Source of the DNA: Paenibacillus sp. OK003
GTDB taxonomy: Bacteria; Bacillota; Bacilli; Paenibacillales; Paenibacillaceae
Length of the DNA stretch: 64,000 nt
Reading direction: 5' to 3'
Assembly (NCBI RefSeq): GCF_900109515.1
Contig: NZ_FOBD01000017.1
Coordinates: 62,001-126,000 of the forward strand
Shown here piece by piece: positions 33,795 through 44,900 of this stretch. Numbering within the stretch: the stretch's first letter is position 1; each line of letters begins with the position of its first letter. The notes beneath the pieces were generated by a model. The model did no database searches. It worked only from the letters and a program-made list of their open reading frames with translations, and was not told where the DNA came from. Both the position numbers and the translations under genes were made by a program.

Positions 33795-34388
33795 CTACTT
33801 CAAAGAATATCCACCGCGAACCATAACGGTCAGACTATATTTGTTACCCTCAAGAACTGTAATGCCTCGACCATCCTTTGGAAAAGAAAGTAGGTGATTG
33901 GTCGGTGCTTCCTGACCATTCGTCAGGTCCACCCCGTCCGTCAGATCGGCTACACCATTTGTACCTTCACTGACGATCACAGCCTTACCGCTACGTACGA
34001 TGAACTCCGCACCAGTTGCACCGATCAACTGTTGACCTGGTTTCACCATAACGATCTCAAGTGCATCCGAAGCACCGGATACTAATGGAGGAAGCGTGGT
34101 ATCGCCACCTGAATTACTTGAGTTTCCAGTTCCAGTTGAGCCGGTATTGCTACCATTGCCTGCATTACTCTCTGCACCACTACCGGTATTACCGCTACCT
34201 GTGGAGATCTTGCCCCCCAGCGCCTGCTGAATTTGTTGATCTACATAACTTTTGGTGACTACAGGATCATCTGCTGTTCCTGGTTGAATTGTGCCTGCAC
34301 CTATTGCCGTATTGCTGTATACTGAGCCAACCCATACGCCAACACCAATTGCCAGCGCAGCCAGGGATACTTTCATATAAGGTTTCAT
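33795..34388 (-). CDS. exported protein of unknown function
   Basis: 197 residues with an N-terminal hydrophobic segment (V-S-L-A-A-L-A-I-G-V-G-V-W-V-G), followed by D-P-V-V-T-K-S-Y-V-D-Q-Q, a Gly/Ser/Asn-rich linker (about 60-95), then a beta-rich domain of 90 residues (V-K-P-G-Q-Q-L-I-G, F-I-V-R-S-G-K-A-V-I-V-S). I do not recognise the family. The linker suggests the C-terminal domain is displayed beyond the membrane. It follows the terminator of the 868-residue protein and precedes the SASP gene. Confidence 0.7.
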   Translation of the reverse strand: MKPYMKVSLAALAIGVGVWVGSVYSNTAIGAGTIQPGTADDPVVTKSYVDQQIQQALGGKISTGSGNTGSGAESNAGNGSNTGSTGTGNSSNSGGDTTLPPLVSGASDALEIVMVKPGQQLIGATGAEFIVRSGKAVIVSEGTNGVADLTDGVDLTNGQEAPTNHLLSFPKDGRGITVLEGNKYSLTVMVRGGYSLK

Positions 34389-34456
34389 GTGATTTATTTT
34401 CCTCCTCTGGAAATCTATTAACTTTAACTATAGAGAAAAAATGTTGTGGGGACAAG

Positions 34457-34494
34457 CAAAACCTCGCTCCCGATTTCTCGGGAACGAGGTTTTG
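34457..34494 (-). terminator. intrinsic terminator after the 868-residue protein
   Basis: AAAACCTCG-TCCCGA pairs with TCGGGA-CGAGGTTTT in a 15-bp interrupted stem with a TTTC loop and T-rich flank. It closes transcription from the gene ending at 34536. Confidence 0.8.
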
Positions 34495-34535
34495 TCTGTA
34501 TTCCGCTATAGAAGTATAGATAATCTATCTACTTA

Positions 34536-37142
34536 TTATTTTGTATTGTTGTTGCCGGAACCCTCTTCCGGAAACTCTGGTTCTTCTTTTGGCAGTTTGG
34601 ACACATCGTAGCTGTATCCTTGCTCTGCAAGGCGAATCCGTTGCCCCTCAAACACATCATACAAAGCTACACGATATGAACCTCCGCGTATTTTATCAAA
34701 GACCGTGTCATCGATGCTCCAGTTGAGTGTCTGATTAATACCCGTTTTCAGATCAGTACCCGGCGTGAGCTCTTTATCGAACACTTTACCAGATCCATCT
34801 GTGAGAGAAAGAATCAATTTATGTCCGTATTCACCGCTGTCCACGGCCTCTTCCTGGGTTAACGAGTAAATCATCTCAATCTGTACCGCTGTACCACCTG
34901 TGAGATACGCTCTGATATTGCTGCCAGAGAATTTGTACGGATACAAGTCGATATCATTCAGAGACGACAGGACAGGTAAGGATTTTGGCTGCACCTCAAA
35001 TGACATGGCATTAACATACGCCGTTGCTTCACCTTCGCCGGATACAAATTTGTTGTCAGCCACACCTTCACCCACGATCAGTCGCATATCGGATGTTGAC
35101 GTTACACTCTTCGGTACTTTGGCCCAGAAGGTCACAACACTCTTCTGACCCGGTCCTGGTACACGATCAGCTTGTTTAGCCGTTGCCTTGTAATACTGGC
35201 CATCTGCTGTTTTATAGTATCCTACTAATTTCGCAAGACCGCTCTGACGCAATGATTTGTTCGTCATTTCGAATTCAGTATAGACAATATCGGACGAAGA
35301 TCCCGGATATACATAGGTTCTGCGTACACCCAGCTCGGTTTCTTTTTCTGCAGTACCTTGAGTAAAGGTCTTCCCTGCACCTACATAAGAAAGTGGTTGA
35401 ATTAAGCCTGACGTACTGAGGGTAATCCAATCATTCGTTTCTTCTTCGCTTACCTTCTCTAGCAAAGTTACTTCCAGACGGCTCATGTTCAATTCCGATG
35501 GGATTTTGGTCAAGAGATAAGCTTCTGTTGTCATACCTGGGCCGAGCAACTTACCACCTTGCGCACGAATCAGCTTCGTATCTCCATCAATCCGTGCGGA
35601 ATCGATAGTGAACATCGCTTCCAGTTCAGGTAATTGAACCGTTTTGGCCGATGCGTTACGAATGGTCACCTTGGCAGCAATAATATCACTGTCTGTCCAT
35701 GGCAGGCGTTGGAGAGAGCCGACAGACACTCCGAATGTGCCTTTGCTGTTCTTGATCACCGTTTCAGTAGTAAGCCCATCTCCACTAGTTACCGACTCTG
35801 GAATAGCATAGATTCCCACAGGATAGGAGAACTCAAAGCTACTAGCATTCGTGTTTCCTTCCTTACTTTCTTCTTTCGTTATCGGAGTCATGGCATACAG
35901 TTTAATTTTGCTGGTATCCCCTTCACCTTGAATGGTAGTGATCAGCTTAATCGTCTTGGTTGCACCTGGCTTCAACTTCAGATCATCCAATGCCTTAGTC
36001 TCAATCGGATAAGATGTACCATCTGCTGTACGGATCTCTAATGCGTATTTAGGAATCTTTACTTCTTTCTTCCCTTGGTTCTTAATAACCCATTGCATCG
36101 TTAGATCGTATTCTTCATTTTCTCCACGAACACGTGCAGATTCAAGAAGTGTGGATACAGGTTGGCCATCAATAGAAATGATATTCGGTTGGTTTACTGC
36201 TGTATCTACATTAGATTGACTAGCTTCTGGCAGTTGCAAAGCGGCCACAGGAAGGGCTGTCTTCTCTTCGCCTTGTTCTTCCACAAGCAGCAATTCGGAC
36301 TTTTCGAGTTTCAACGCTGTGGGTAAAGAGGCCATTAAGCTCAATGTTTTATTGGCCTGCGCCTGAATGCTGATACCTGTACTGTCTTTGTCCGGCGTTA
36401 ATGGATAATTCGTGCCATTCGGTGTACGCAAAATCCATTTGATATTCGGATTATCCAGAAGTTTATAGCTAATGTTATTGAGGTTCACGCCAACTTTGAC
36501 GTATTGCTTCTTATCTTCACCTGGATATACTTTGATTCCGGACACCTTAACTTTGACCGCTGAATCACTCAAACGAACCGTTTTGGTCTTGCCTACAGGT
36601 GTGGTAATGCTATATGAAGCTGGAACGTTAAATTTACCCAAAGTGCTTTCATAGTTAGGTTTACTGAAATCCCATTTCACAATGAGGAAGTTCAGATCAC
36701 TCAGCTTAACCTCACGTCCAACCTTCATGACGTATGTGAGATCAACCGTAGAACCAGGCGATACCGTCTTTTTCTCCTGATCCTTGGCGATCAGTTTCGG
36801 AGAGAAAATCGTCCCGCCTTTGGTCTTCACTTTGCTCCAATAATCGAGCATCATCATTGGTGTGCTGTCATTGTTTTTATAGGTCAGTGTATATGTTACC
36901 GTGTTCCCATCGTCTTGAGACAAGAGATTCACATCCGTTAATTTCACGGTACTCCGCGCAGTGACTTTCACTGCTGGAACGTTGGCCAATGTATGTACTA
37001 CTTTTGTAACTGTGGATGTTTGTTCTTTCTTCGATGTTTTATTTGAACTCGTCGACGTATTCGCAGCTGCTGCGATACCTCCACTTGAACTGATCAACAA
37101 CATACTTGCCATTAAAGTCATCATGACCTTTTTATGATCCAC
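34536..37142 (-). CDS. large exported beta-rich protein of unknown function
   Basis: GTG at 37142 lies seven bases behind GGGAGG and begins V-D-H-K-K-V-M-M-T-L-M-A-S-M-L-L-I, a good signal peptide; this is preferred to the ATG at 37157. The 868-residue product has no SLH domain or anchor that I can see. It is built of repeated segments of about 150-200 residues with motifs such as Y-T-L-T-Y-K-N-N, V-K-V-G-V-N-L-N-N and a recurrent L-x-P-G-x-T, suggesting tandem Ig-like (DUF4352-like or similar) domains. The tail is rich in Pro, Glu and Asn. It lies directly between the presumed S-layer gene and metK-side genes, so a surface or secretion role is plausible but unproven. Confidence 0.75.
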   Translation of the reverse strand: MDHKKVMMTLMASMLLISSSGGIAAAANTSTSSNKTSKKEQTSTVTKVVHTLANVPAVKVTARSTVKLTDVNLLSQDDGNTVTYTLTYKNNDSTPMMMLDYWSKVKTKGGTIFSPKLIAKDQEKKTVSPGSTVDLTYVMKVGREVKLSDLNFLIVKWDFSKPNYESTLGKFNVPASYSITTPVGKTKTVRLSDSAVKVKVSGIKVYPGEDKKQYVKVGVNLNNISYKLLDNPNIKWILRTPNGTNYPLTPDKDSTGISIQAQANKTLSLMASLPTALKLEKSELLLVEEQGEEKTALPVAALQLPEASQSNVDTAVNQPNIISIDGQPVSTLLESARVRGENEEYDLTMQWVIKNQGKKEVKIPKYALEIRTADGTSYPIETKALDDLKLKPGATKTIKLITTIQGEGDTSKIKLYAMTPITKEESKEGNTNASSFEFSYPVGIYAIPESVTSGDGLTTETVIKNSKGTFGVSVGSLQRLPWTDSDIIAAKVTIRNASAKTVQLPELEAMFTIDSARIDGDTKLIRAQGGKLLGPGMTTEAYLLTKIPSELNMSRLEVTLLEKVSEEETNDWITLSTSGLIQPLSYVGAGKTFTQGTAEKETELGVRRTYVYPGSSSDIVYTEFEMTNKSLRQSGLAKLVGYYKTADGQYYKATAKQADRVPGPGQKSVVTFWAKVPKSVTSTSDMRLIVGEGVADNKFVSGEGEATAYVNAMSFEVQPKSLPVLSSLNDIDLYPYKFSGSNIRAYLTGGTAVQIEMIYSLTQEEAVDSGEYGHKLILSLTDGSGKVFDKELTPGTDLKTGINQTLNWSIDDTVFDKIRGGSYRVALYDVFEGQRIRLAEQGYSYDVSKLPKEEPEFPEEGSGNNNTK

Positions 37143-37230
37143 TTCCAAACCTCCCATAAGTTGCTTGTTGCTATATAGTATAAACGTTTGAGAGGGAGAG
37201 AAAGTTACGATGTTGTTGGTTTTTAAAACG

Positions 37231-37262
37231 AAAAAAGCTTGCCCTATAGGGCAAGCTTTTTT
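37231..37262. terminator. strong intrinsic terminator of the N-terminal-SLH protein
   Basis: AAAAAAGCTTGCCC and its exact inverse flank TATA, giving a 14-bp stem with T/A runs on both sides. Located 15 nt after the stop at 37277. Confidence 0.92.
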
Positions 37263-37276
37263 CGAAAAAATAATGA

Positions 37277-40200
37277 TTAGTTAGTAGTAACAGTGATTGT
37301 TTTGCTTGCAGCTGCTGTATCAGCAGTGAAGATCACATCTGCACCATTATTAGTTACGTCATAACCGTTCAAGTTACTGAAAGCAGAAGCGATTTTCGCA
37401 GCAACCACGCTTGCAGTGTCTCCATTAGCTACAGACACGTTTACTGTAGTTCCTGCAGAAGCAGCATCGTCTTTGAAATTCACTTTAATTGTTCCAGCCG
37501 CAGTTGCTGCAGAAGCAGTAACTTTTACAACTTGTTTAGTACCTGCAGAAGCATCTGTACCTGCTGTAACTTCATCAACAGTACCTGTAACACCTGTAGC
37601 AGCATAAGTAGCAACAATGTCAGCTTTATTACCAACAGTAGTAGCTGTGAACGTTACAACATTTCCAGCAACTGTGGAAGTATATCCAGCAATTGTTGTG
37701 TTTTTAATTTTAGCAGCAACAGCATCTGGCGTAGTTTCTACTGCTGGATCTACCGCTACAGTTGCTCCGCCGATAGTCAAGTTACCAATAGCATTTGGAG
37801 CTGTAGCAATTGTTAAAGTTTGAACTTCTTGAGTACCAGCATTTCCGGCTGTACCAGCTGCTACTTGGCTAACTGGAGTTGTAGTTACACCTGGACTTAC
37901 AGGAGTAGTACTTTCAGTTGTTCTGTAAACAGAAGACTTAGCAGCAAATTTAGATGGATCTACGCTGTTACGGATCAATGTTGCATCCTCAGTTACATTT
38001 ACCAAGTATGCATATCCGTTCGGATTAGCCTTGCTAACAGTAACAACAATTTTATTACCATCTACAGTTGTTGTGTAATCGTTGATAGCAGACAAACGAT
38101 CACTAGTAGCATCCGCTCTTACAATACGCAATTGTGCACCAAGTTCACTTTGCACACTTGCATCAAGATTGGTTGTAAATGGAATTTCAAATTTGTTACC
38201 AACCAATTTAATAGTGTTGTCAGTCAATGCACTCTCATCAATTTTAGGGCTAACTTGACCAGTAGTTGCAACACTCAGAGGACCAGTGTATTTATTACCA
38301 GCATAAGTTTGCAATGCATTGTTAGAGTTGATAGTTACAGCACTATTTGCATTGATGTCAGAAGTTGTTTTCAATGTCACTTTGTTGTCGCTAATGGAAA
38401 CAGAAGATACTGTTGTTCCAGCTACTGCAAAGTCAGATGCTGTAGCATTTACTACTGGAAGATTGAAAGCTACCTCAACTGTTCTGGAATCTTTTTGAGT
38501 TCCAGTTGCAGTGTTGAATGGAGTAGCATTCAGACCAGCATTGTTCAATACCGTTTTAGTATTGATGTAGCCTGTAGCTTGACCTGTTGTAGATTTCAAA
38601 CCTACTACACTTACATATTCAACTGTTTCTGGGAATGCCACTTCAGAACCTTGAATAGTTTCTGGGAATACCAGAACAACAGTTTTACCACCATTGTTTA
38701 CGTTCAATGAAACTTCAGCTGGCAACGCAATTTCTTGCAATTGGCCTGTTCCATTTTTCTTGAATCCAATGTAATAGTTAGCTTTGTTGCCAAGTGTAGA
38801 TAGATCAATTGCTTTATCGAATGTCAGAGCTACGCGCTTATTAACGCCAGATTCGTTAACATCGATATTTGCAGCTTTTAATGCCGGGGCAGCGCTATCA
38901 CTAGCTACAAATGTACCTTCATAAGGTGTCATAGTGTTTTTCAGAGCAGTTTTGTCCTGAACACCAGAAACTTTAAGGTTATAAGTTCCACTATCGAGAT
39001 TAGAATAGAATTCAATATTGAAAACTTTGCTATCCGAACCAGATGCAACAGTTACATTTCTTACAGCAATATCGTCACTACCTTTTTTAACTGTGTAGTA
39101 TTTGATATCATCAGCAGTAACTGCTTTATCAAAACGTACAGTTAAACGGTTCGCAACTTCTGTGCCGTATGAAGCATCAATCAACTTAGGTTGAATCAGG
39201 TCTACACTTGCAGTAACTTTATGCTCTTTTGTAGCATTAGCGTTACCGGAATAGTCTTTAACATCAACATAAAGTGTAGTTTCGTATCCTGGCAGACGGT
39301 TTTCAGTGAAATCAACTTCATACACGTTACCAGAAATTTGAGTTGCTTTACCTACTTTTTTAGTAGTTCCGGACAACCAGTAGAAACTTTCGCTGTTAAC
39401 TGTTTGTGGATCGATTTCTTCATCGAAGGTAACAGTTACTTTTTCCAAAGTAGCAGTAATTTCAGTCACTTTAGGACCTTCGTTATCAACCGCAACTGTG
39501 AAATCAGTAGTAGAAGCCAAAGATTTCAACCCAGCATAATCTTCAATCATAGAAGTTGTCAATTTATGAGCACCTTCGGAGATTGTTCCTGTGTAATCAC
39601 GCAGGATCACTTCTCTATCGTTAGCACCCAGAGTAACGTTACCAACATAAGCTTTGTCATCCAATTGGAAGTTGCTGCTTGCTGGTGCTTTGATTGGCTC
39701 AGAGAAAGTTACTTTGATAACTTTAGTTCCCAGCGCTTTAACTTCTGTTACTGTAGGCAGAACATTATCTGCAGATGTGAAGGAAACTTCACCTTGTGGT
39801 ACTACAGTACCTGTAGAAGATTTCACGTTTTTAACAACAACTTTGTAAGTTGTTCCTTGAACAAATCTGCTGGACTCATTCAACAACACGCGAGCTGTTT
39901 TACCATCAGCCAACAAAGTTACAGATTTAACAATTTTAGAACCACCATCTACACTGTAGTTAGCTTTATCAGTTGCAGTAGCTTTGTCTACTTTACCGTC
40001 AAAAGCAACTTCTACTTCTTTCAGGTTAGTGGAAGTAGCAGATTGTACTTTAGTTGCAGCTTCTACAACATAAGTAACTTTTTCAGTGAAAGATTTATCT
40101 TTGTAAGTAAATTTCACTTCAGTTTCTTTGTTAGCTTCAAGAGCTTTATCCAAAGTAACTTTTACAGTTTCGCCGTCACTGATTGTGAAAGTAACGACTT

Positions 40201-40807
40201 TACCGCCTTCACTTACTTCGTATTTAGTAACTTTCAAGCTTTGCGCTTGGTCAATTGCGTAAGCAGCGCCTACAAGCAATTCACGGGAAGCGTTAGCACC
40301 GAAGTTAGCTTTAGAATCGATCAAACCAGCGTTGATTGCTGCTTGAACATAACCTTTAGCCCAATCAGCTGCATTGTTGTTAGTTTCAGCTGGGATTTCC
40401 AGGTCAAGTGCACGAGTCAAGATGGTAGCCATCTCGGAAACAGTTACTTTACCGTTGAAGTCGAAGATTTTCTTCTCAACGTTTTTACCTTCCATGATAC
40501 CCGCAGCAGTTACTGCTTCGATGTAAGGTACAGCCCAGTTTTTAGCTGTGTAGTTTTTGTCAGTGTAAGAAAGAGTTCCAGTGATCTCTTTCAGACCCAG
40601 CAATTTAGTGATGACTTTAGCGAACTCAGCGCGAGTCATGTCTTTATCCAAACCTGCAGTACCATCTGGGTAACCAGAGAAGATACCTTTTGCTTTCAAT
40701 GCATCAAACTGTTGTTGTGGTGAAACTGCTGTGTCACCGAATGCTACAGATGCAAACATCGAGAATGCCATTGCTGTAGACAATGCTACGGATAAAATTT
40801 TCTTCAT
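37277..40807 (-). CDS. probable S-layer protein: three N-terminal SLH domains and tandem Ig-like repeats
   Basis: The start at 40807 (M-K-K-I-L-S-V-A-L-S) gives 1176 residues with a classic signal peptide ending near A-F-G-D. Three SLH domains fill residues about 30-200; the first has T-R-A-E, the others T-V-S-E and S-R-E-L. The rest is beta-rich SwmB/Big-like repeats (V-T-F-D-E-E-I-D-P, V-R-F-D-K-A-V-T, L-T-F-D-K-A-I-D) and a Thr-rich linker. The final 170 residues are two copies of one module (T-P-D-A-V-A-A-K-I and T-A-S-V-V-A-A-K-I). Strong codon bias, a sigma-A-like promoter, long leader and strong terminator suggest a highly expressed main S-layer subunit. It attaches to pyruvylated wall polymer made with CsaB. 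Confidence 0.87.
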   Translation of the reverse strand: MKKILSVALSTAMAFSMFASVAFGDTAVSPQQQFDALKAKGIFSGYPDGTAGLDKDMTRAEFAKVITKLLGLKEITGTLSYTDKNYTAKNWAVPYIEAVTAAGIMEGKNVEKKIFDFNGKVTVSEMATILTRALDLEIPAETNNNAADWAKGYVQAAINAGLIDSKANFGANASRELLVGAAYAIDQAQSLKVTKYEVSEGGKVVTFTISDGETVKVTLDKALEANKETEVKFTYKDKSFTEKVTYVVEAATKVQSATSTNLKEVEVAFDGKVDKATATDKANYSVDGGSKIVKSVTLLADGKTARVLLNESSRFVQGTTYKVVVKNVKSSTGTVVPQGEVSFTSADNVLPTVTEVKALGTKVIKVTFSEPIKAPASSNFQLDDKAYVGNVTLGANDREVILRDYTGTISEGAHKLTTSMIEDYAGLKSLASTTDFTVAVDNEGPKVTEITATLEKVTVTFDEEIDPQTVNSESFYWLSGTTKKVGKATQISGNVYEVDFTENRLPGYETTLYVDVKDYSGNANATKEHKVTASVDLIQPKLIDASYGTEVANRLTVRFDKAVTADDIKYYTVKKGSDDIAVRNVTVASGSDSKVFNIEFYSNLDSGTYNLKVSGVQDKTALKNTMTPYEGTFVASDSAAPALKAANIDVNESGVNKRVALTFDKAIDLSTLGNKANYYIGFKKNGTGQLQEIALPAEVSLNVNNGGKTVVLVFPETIQGSEVAFPETVEYVSVVGLKSTTGQATGYINTKTVLNNAGLNATPFNTATGTQKDSRTVEVAFNLPVVNATASDFAVAGTTVSSVSISDNKVTLKTTSDINANSAVTINSNNALQTYAGNKYTGPLSVATTGQVSPKIDESALTDNTIKLVGNKFEIPFTTNLDASVQSELGAQLRIVRADATSDRLSAINDYTTTVDGNKIVVTVSKANPNGYAYLVNVTEDATLIRNSVDPSKFAAKSSVYRTTESTTPVSPGVTTTPVSQVAAGTAGNAGTQEVQTLTIATAPNAIGNLTIGGATVAVDPAVETTPDAVAAKIKNTTIAGYTSTVAGNVVTFTATTVGNKADIVATYAATGVTGTVDEVTAGTDASAGTKQVVKVTASAATAAGTIKVNFKDDAASAGTTVNVSVANGDTASVVAAKIASAFSNLNGYDVTNNGADVIFTADTAAASKTITVTTN

Positions 40808-41016
40808 AACCTTTTTTTCTCCTCCTTGGGTGTTCATAACATTTGAATTTTCTTTAATAGGGTCGCTCGTATTCCTCATATATTGTTGCACCCCCTTTCC
40901 AGAGTTGTGAGCAAGTTAATATAAATGATGTCTGTGAGCATATCACAGAAACTTGTAAACTAGGTTGTAAAGCAGAACCATACGAAAATAGAGTAGTTTC
41001 CTAATCCTACCTTCGT

Positions 41017-41045
41017 ATTATACAATGGGTCTTCCGAGTCGTAAA
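41017..41045 (-). promoter_or_regulatory. sigma-A-like promoter upstream of the probable S-layer gene
   Basis: On the minus strand: TTTACG, a 17-nt spacer, then TATAAT. It implies a leader of about 200 nt before the start at 40807. The remaining part of the 40892-41330 gap is AT-rich and shows no gene that I can support. Confidence 0.55.
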
Positions 41046-41331
41046 GCAATTTTTTCTAAAAAATAGACAAGATTCTTCACGAGGTCATTCTTGGTAACAG
41101 GCCCAATGTTTTTGACTCTACATCTTAAACGCAGCAGATTTCAAAAAGTTGCGGATTCCACAAAAAAAGTTTTGAATTTATTTATGTATAGGTACAGTGC
41201 GGGTAAGATAGCCATTCAAAACCCATATAAAACATTGATACGACTGTGTTCTTTCCAATATAAAAGGTGCTTCTTCTATGTTGCCAACGTTTATTTATAC
41301 CCAGAGTTTCACACTATGAAGCGACAAAATC

Positions 41332-41374
41332 CACAAAAAAAAAAAATAAAAAGCATCCCTGAATGGGATGCTTT
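41332..41374 (-). terminator. intrinsic terminator of the 113-residue protein gene
   Basis: AGCATCCC and GGGATGCT (loop around TTCA) followed by a long T-rich run on the minus strand. It isolates the following S-layer gene. Confidence 0.85.
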
Positions 41375-41396
41375 CGTACTATTCTGGTTATATAGG

Positions 41397-41738
41397 TTAG
41401 CGAATTTTCATCGCAAGGTCGATAATTTGAGCTCGCATCTGCGGATCACTGTTCAATCTCAGATACATATCATCGATTGGTTGTCTGTTCTCACGATACG
41501 TTTTCTCATGCTTCATCGTCGTGTGAGACCATTCAATCAGTTCATTCTCAGCCAGAACCAGATTGTTATACGCATCATGGAAGCCAGTAGTCTGTACAAG
41601 CCCTTCCATCACTTCCTGAGAGATCTCCTCCGTCTTACGTGTATCTTCCAACTTTTTCTCCAGAATGACTGCCTGCTTCTCGAACTGTGTCTTTGCCTTC
41701 ATGTAGCCCAGCTGGGCTCTCGAATAAATCGGTTTCAT
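41397..41738 (-). CDS. small cytoplasmic helical protein of unknown function
   Basis: 113 residues, start supported by GAGGGTG ten bases upstream. The protein is highly charged and almost entirely helical, with a likely coiled-coil at residues 15-45 (F-E-K-Q-A-V-I-L-E-K-K-L-E-D-T-R). No signal peptide, membrane segment or catalytic motif is visible. I do not recognise a family. It is isolated by terminators on both sides, between two SLH-protein genes. Confidence 0.7.
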   Translation of the reverse strand: MKPIYSRAQLGYMKAKTQFEKQAVILEKKLEDTRKTEEISQEVMEGLVQTTGFHDAYNNLVLAENELIEWSHTTMKHEKTYRENRQPIDDMYLRLNSDPQMRAQIIDLAMKIR

Positions 41739-41876
41739 TAGCTAACTTCACCCTCTAGATCATTGTGTATTTACCGTTATTGTATCTTAAACTCTAGCAA
41801 ATTACAAAAATAGTTATTGGTAAAAAACTTATTTCTTCTATTATAAAAGTGTTCTTTATCAGTTATATAACACTCA

Positions 41877-41917
41877 TAAAAAGGACCTGCCCCTTTAGCG
41901 CAAGGGACAGGTCCTTC
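41877..41917 (-). terminator. intrinsic terminator of the 1296-residue SLH protein
   Basis: AAGGACCTGTCCCTT pairs with AAGGGGCAGGTCCTT around a 6-nt loop and is followed by T-rich sequence on the minus strand. It lies about 30 nt after the stop at 41946. Confidence 0.88.
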
Positions 41918-41945
41918 CTAAAATGCATCCATGCTATCACATAAA

Positions 41946-44900
41946 TTAACTCAAGTTTTTAGGAAATACTTTGGTACTCTTCTTGAGCAATTCAACCGCG
42001 ATCTTACCTGCTTCTGCACGAGTCAGGTTTCCTTTCGGGTTAAATGCATACTGTGGTTTGCTTTGGCCGGTAACTGTTACAGGAGATCCTTCCATGATCT
42101 TCGCTTTGGTAACGGCTTGTACAGCAGGACCCGCGTAGTTCTCCATGCTGCCCGAGTCGATGAAAGACTTGGCCAATGCACTTTGGAGCTTGTTGTCATT
42201 TGCAGCTAATTTGAGCTCAAGTGCTCTCGCTATCATGACCGCTGCCTGTTCACGTGTGAGAGGACGATCCGGCCCAAACACACCATCGGTCAATCCTGTA
42301 ATGATACCTGCTCTGGCAGCTGTCTCAATACTGTCATAATCCCAAGTATATGAACTTGTTCCAGGCGCCACATCTGTAAATGTTCTTCTGCTATCAGAAG
42401 TAATCGGAAGATTCAATCCTTTTACCAAAAGTGTGGCAAACTCTCCTCTGGAGGTCCGATCATCTGTTCCAAATTGTTCAAAACGCAATGGTGCCATAAA
42501 TCCTTTGGCGTATAATGCATTAAGAATATTTCTGGCCCAACCGTGGTTCGTGATATCGTTGTAACTTCTTCTAAGCTTCATGACCTTATAGTACCCGAAA
42601 TTATCGAACGGAACGGTTACTGTATGCTTCTTGGAATCCACTTCTCCACCAATACGTTTCCATTCTCTACTTGAAGAGTAGTAGAATACCGAGATTGTGG
42701 AGCCCGCGTCATCTACCACGTTAGAATCGTAAGTCAATGTCAATGTACCACGTTGAGATGGTTTGATTTTGCGCTCAGTTGGTGTTAATGGGTTACCATA
42801 CAATGAATCTATAGTGTATGGACCTATCCCATTTGTTGGTTCTTTGTAGTTGTCAGTGCCTCTTGTGCCCGACTCCCCTAAACCTCCACTAATCCAGTAA
42901 ATGTCTGAAATCGGACTAAAGTTCACAGAATCTCCCGTGATTGCCGAGAACCTTCTGTAATAATCATCCGGTACGCTTAATGGATTGGGATCTCCTTCTT
43001 CTGTTTTGAAACCAACAATACTTCCGTAATCGTTACGACGTTCCACAATACCAGTATTCGGATCTGCAATACCAAACAACAGTTTGTTATTAGGATAGAA
43101 CTTTGCGATTCCACTGGTGTCTAAACTTTCCATTACCGTCCCTTTGGGGAAGCTTAGCTCAAGCTGTTTATTGAAGGCAGAGTACTTAGTGGCTACTTTA
43201 GGAGCCATATACTGTGAATCCACTCCGGTAGCACTAGTATAGTACACTTCAATTGTATTCGTTGTTTTCACACCATTACGATCAATTGTTAGTTTAATTT
43301 TGTTCACTTTATCGGATTTGAGTCCAACATAATCAAGAGCAAAACGGTCCGTTTCTGTTCCTTGAAGCTTTTTAGCTGTCTCTTTATCAATAATAACGGA
43401 CGTTGCTCCCTCTGCCTCAATATCAAAATGAACAAAGTTTTTGTTGACAACAATCTGACTACCTGAAGTAGGTTGCGGAGCTATAATACGATAACCTGCA
43501 GCTTCTCTGACCACTTCTACTTTTTGACTTGTCTTTGCTCCAGTTTTGTTGTAAAGGTCCAGTGTGTAGATGTATGTCCCTGGCGTCTCAGCTTTCAGAT
43601 CTCTTAACCGTACAACAAAGTCCTTTTGATTTCCGGCACGATCCACAATAACGTTACCATTGTTCAGGGCATACTCCGGAGAAATTATTGGATCTGCCCA
43701 AGTTGTATTACCTGCCGATCCTTCTGGTATATTCACGTCAAAAATAGTTTGAGTCCCCATACTCAGGCTCATTCGAATAGCCCCTGCACCACGTATTGCC
43801 AAGTCGAAATTTTTAAGGCTGGTCGTGTATTTCTTGTCGGCAAATGTGAAATCCGTGGACAGGTTAAACAGGTTTTTCACCCATTGATCATCCGGATTAT
43901 ACGGATCAAGGAATGTGGAGCGATTTTTACTTGGTGCCGGCTGGAAATTGTTGATTGTCGATACATTATTATCATTAATGTATATGCGCAATTCTTTGGT
44001 TACTTCATTCAGCTGGCCTTTCTCTCCAGTTCCTGTACCCGTTAATACGATGCGGTTTTCCCCAAAGAATAAAGGTCCATTATCCCCGTCAATGTCAATT
44101 TGAACGTCTTTAAAGCTTCCATCCGCGCCCAAAGTCAACTGTTTTTGAGTCGTGTTTGCTGCAGGATGTGTCGAATACACTTTTACACCATTTGCGAAAA
44201 TCTCTGCTACAAAGTACTTGCTATCTAATGTTGCAAAGTCAACGTACTTACCTTCAACCAATAATTTATCTGTTTTTTTGGAGTTCATGTCATACGTCTG
44301 ACCATCCGTCAGGTTGCTCACGAAGATGTAGTTTTTGGATGCAAACGAGATCGTCGCATTACGACTTGATGTTGATCCAGCAAACTTGAACTGAACGGTT
44401 TGATTTCCGTTTTTGAAGCCTTTGATTTGATAGATGTATTTAGTTGGTGATACTTGTATCGGTGGTGAGAGCTCAATCGAGCTTGTGCTTCTTGGAAGAT
44501 ATTCGGCTGTCAACACACTTCCATTAGGATTTCTGCTGGTTTCTACGAGGATATAGAAATCCGCAGAAGTGACACTTGAACCCGAAAGAGGCACCCCTTC
44601 TGGTGCATCACCAGAGCCGCTATAGTCCTTAAGATATTTTAAATTCGTAATAACCGTTTCATTCTCTAGATATTGAAAATTCATATTTACACTTGCTGTG
44701 TTTTTTCCATACTTCACACTCAACGAATGATTTTGCAAGCGATCGATCGTAGTATTAGGGGCAGTTCCTGATTCTGTAAACTTCAATGATGGTATTTTAA
44801 ACGAAATCAGAGCATATGAAGGCGTGTTGATTCCCACACTAGGAATGGGTTCAATTTTTGGAACAATGCCACTCAATGCGCCATCCACCGAGATTTCAGG

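Noticed and set aside
37820..40723. Long plus-strand frames (up to 510 codons) opposite the S-layer gene
   Set aside because: They are Ser/Cys/Phe-rich shadows caused by the strong codon bias of the real minus-strand gene; no ribosome sites or known motifs.
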